A stretch of 7,431 nucleotides of DNA from Flavobacteriaceae bacterium (GTDB lineage Bacteria; Bacteroidota; Bacteroidia; Flavobacteriales; Flavobacteriaceae), in the NCBI GenBank assembly GCA_020435885.1, contig JAGQYU010000246.1, positions 1-7,431 of the forward strand. The letters run 5' to 3'. The position numbers were made by a program, and so were the translations under genes. A model generated the notes under the pieces. It made no database searches. It saw only the letters and a list, made by a program, of their open reading frames with translations, and was not told the origin of the DNA. Positions 6,193 to 7,431 of this stretch are shown piece by piece (position 1 is the first letter of the stretch; every line of letters begins with the position of its first letter).

Positions 6193-6834
6193 ATGAGTAA
6201 ATTTTTAATGTCATTAGTATTAACCCTTTTTGTTTTTATTTCTAGCGCTCAAGAAGTAGCTATTTTAAAATATAACGGTGGTGGCGATTGGTACGCTAAC
6301 CCTACAGCTGTGCCAAACCTTATTAAGTTTTGCAATGCCAACATCAGTACATCTATAAAAGAAAATCCAGAAAGCGTAGAAGTTAACAGCAAAGACCTTT
6401 ACAACTACCCTATTGTTTTTATGACGGGGCATGGAAATGTTTTTCTTACTGATAAAGATGCTGAAAACTTACGAGAATATCTTATCTCCGGTGGGTTTTT
6501 ACATATTTCTGATAATTATGGGTTAGACAGCTTTGTAAGAACTGAACTAAAAAAGGTTTTCCCTGATGCTGAGTTACAGGAAATTCCTCATAATCACCCT
6601 ATATATCATCAAACCTATGCTTTTGATAGCCTTCCAAAAATTCATGAACATGACGGAAAAGCTCCACAAGGTTTTGGAATTTTCTTTGAAGGAAGGTTAG
6701 TTTGCTTTTATGATTATGAAAGTGATCTTAGTGATGGCTGGGAAGATGAAGAAATACACAACGATCCTAAAGAAGTAAGAGAAAAAGCGCTAAAAATGGG
6801 AGCCAACATTATTGAATATGCTTTTAAAAATTGA
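6193..6834 (+). CDS. DUF4159 domain protein, secreted
   Basis: This 213-residue protein has a signal peptide (1-19, cleaved SSA|Gln20); the mature part is a DUF4159 domain spanning nearly its whole length, so the protein is likely periplasmic. Its function is unknown. Visible conserved blocks are VAILKYNGGGDWYANP (22-37), YPIVFMTGHGNVFL (72-85), LREYLISGGFLHISDNYG (about 93-110), and a later PHNHPIYH followed by GFGIFFEGRLVCFYDYESDL. The alternation of strand, glycine turn and helix, with a GHG turn at 79-81, resembles the Rossmann-like fold of glutamine-amidotransferase-like domains, but there is no evident catalytic Cys nucleophile in a GxCxG context. In larger proteins DUF4159 is combined with membrane and von Willebrand-type domains; here it stands alone. 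Its last 17 nt overlap the start of the symporter gene, so the two are probably translated together. Confidence 0.85.
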   Translation: MSKFLMSLVLTLFVFISSAQEVAILKYNGGGDWYANPTAVPNLIKFCNANISTSIKENPESVEVNSKDLYNYPIVFMTGHGNVFLTDKDAENLREYLISGGFLHISDNYGLDSFVRTELKKVFPDAELQEIPHNHPIYHQTYAFDSLPKIHEHDGKAPQGFGIFFEGRLVCFYDYESDLSDGWEDEEIHNDPKEVREKALKMGANIIEYAFKN

Positions 6835-7431
6835 TCAACATATAATCCTCGATAAGCTCAAAATAAATTTTGATACTGATGGCTTGTGGGCATTGAACAT
6901 TACACTGGCCATCATTATGTTTGGAGTTGCTTTAGGAATTACTATGGATGATTTTAAACGTCTATTCAGAAGTCCAAAACTGGTCTTAACAGGTATTTTT
7001 TCACAATTTATATTATTTCCACTACTAACTTTTGGTTTGGTATCTATCCTAAACCCTCAACCGAGTATAGCACTGGGAATGATTATGGTAGCGGCTTGCC
7101 CCGGTGGAAACATCTCTAATTTCTTAACACAATACTCCGGCGGAAATGCAGCACTATCAATAAGTTTAACAGCTTTTGCCACGCTGGTTGCCATTGTAAT
7201 GACACCTTTAAACCTTCAATTCTGGGGAAATTTATATCAGCCAACAGCAGAAATCTTAAGAACCGTAGAATTGAATCCTTTTGAGCTGGTTAAATTAGTT
7301 ACGCTAATTTTAGGCATCCCCCTTGTGTTAGGAATGTTGGTACGAAAAATCTATCCTAGAATTGCCATAAAACTTTCAAAAATATTGCGCCCCTTATCCA
7401 TTTTAGTTTTTCTAAGCTTCATCATAATTGC
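6818..7431 (+). CDS. Bile acid:sodium symporter (BASS) family protein (C-terminus off the right edge)
   Basis: The frame gives 204 residues to the window edge. The ATG at 6818 is the only ATG between the upstream in-frame stop (TAA at 6791) and the conserved region; it overlaps the DUF4159 gene by 17 nt. After about 24 soluble residues come hydrophobic helices: LWALNITLAIIMFGVALGIT, which is the opening helix of BASS proteins, then further helices. The diagnostic motif ACPGGNISNFLTQYSGGNAA (93-112) is the discontinuous crossover helix near the Na+ sites in BASS proteins, followed by LSISLTAFATLVAIVMTPL. These proteins import organic anions with Na+ in the inner membrane; bacterial members have varied and mostly unknown substrates, so 'bile acid' is only a family name. 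Family members have roughly 300-350 residues, so about a third or more is missing, including the C-terminal Na+-binding half. Confidence 0.9.
   Translation, partial: MLLKIDQHIILDKLKINFDTDGLWALNITLAIIMFGVALGITMDDFKRLFRSPKLVLTGIFSQFILFPLLTFGLVSILNPQPSIALGMIMVAACPGGNISNFLTQYSGGNAALSISLTAFATLVAIVMTPLNLQFWGNLYQPTAEILRTVELNPFELVKLVTLILGIPLVLGMLVRKIYPRIAIKLSKILRPLSILVFLSFIII

Overview
The window looks like chromosomal DNA from a member of the Bacteroidota, most likely the Flavobacteriia. It is AT-rich, and Shine-Dalgarno sequences are missing before all the genes. Several intergenic gaps carry the Bacteroidota -7 promoter motif TAnnTTTG. The proteins also fit that group: a YfhO-type membrane protein, a DUF4834 protein with the C-terminal motif VGEYVDFEE, a DUF4159 protein, and two signal peptides cleaved at Ala|Gln. 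I see no insertion sequence, phage gene, CRISPR array, tRNA or rRNA.

Layout. Positions 1-1997 (minus) hold most of a large polytopic YfhO-family protein that runs off the left edge. It lies 12 nt behind a small DUF4834 membrane protein (2010-2285, minus), so the two probably share a transcript. A 103-nt divergent spacer separates this pair from a rightward operon of three genes joined by two TAATG overlaps. These genes are an outer-membrane beta-barrel 'transporter' with a lysine-rich tail (2389-3531), a YghO-like GNAT acyltransferase (3531-4649) and the 16S rRNA methyltransferase RsmE (4649-5353). A 26-bp perfect palindrome (5358-5383) ends this operon and, from the other side, the convergent yceI-like lipoprotein gene (5404-6060, minus). 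A second divergent spacer (6061-6192) holds a very good promoter for the lipoprotein gene, a 10-bp-arm inverted repeat, and a -7 box for the rightward DUF4159 gene (6193-6834). The DUF4159 gene overlaps by 17 nt a bile acid:sodium symporter (BASS) family gene that leaves the window at the right edge (6818-7431).

How the genes fit together. Most products are envelope proteins: inner-membrane YfhO, DUF4834 and BASS, a periplasmic DUF4159 protein, a YceI lipoprotein and an outer-membrane barrel. RsmE is the only clear cytoplasmic housekeeping enzyme, and the GNAT protein is presumably cytoplasmic. No defence, mobile or biosynthetic system is visible. The points most worth a second look are the lysine-rich tail on the barrel, the coupling of that barrel to an acyltransferase and RsmE, the dyad between the yceI and DUF4159 promoters, the conserved-looking tail of DUF4834, and the DUF4159/BASS overlap.
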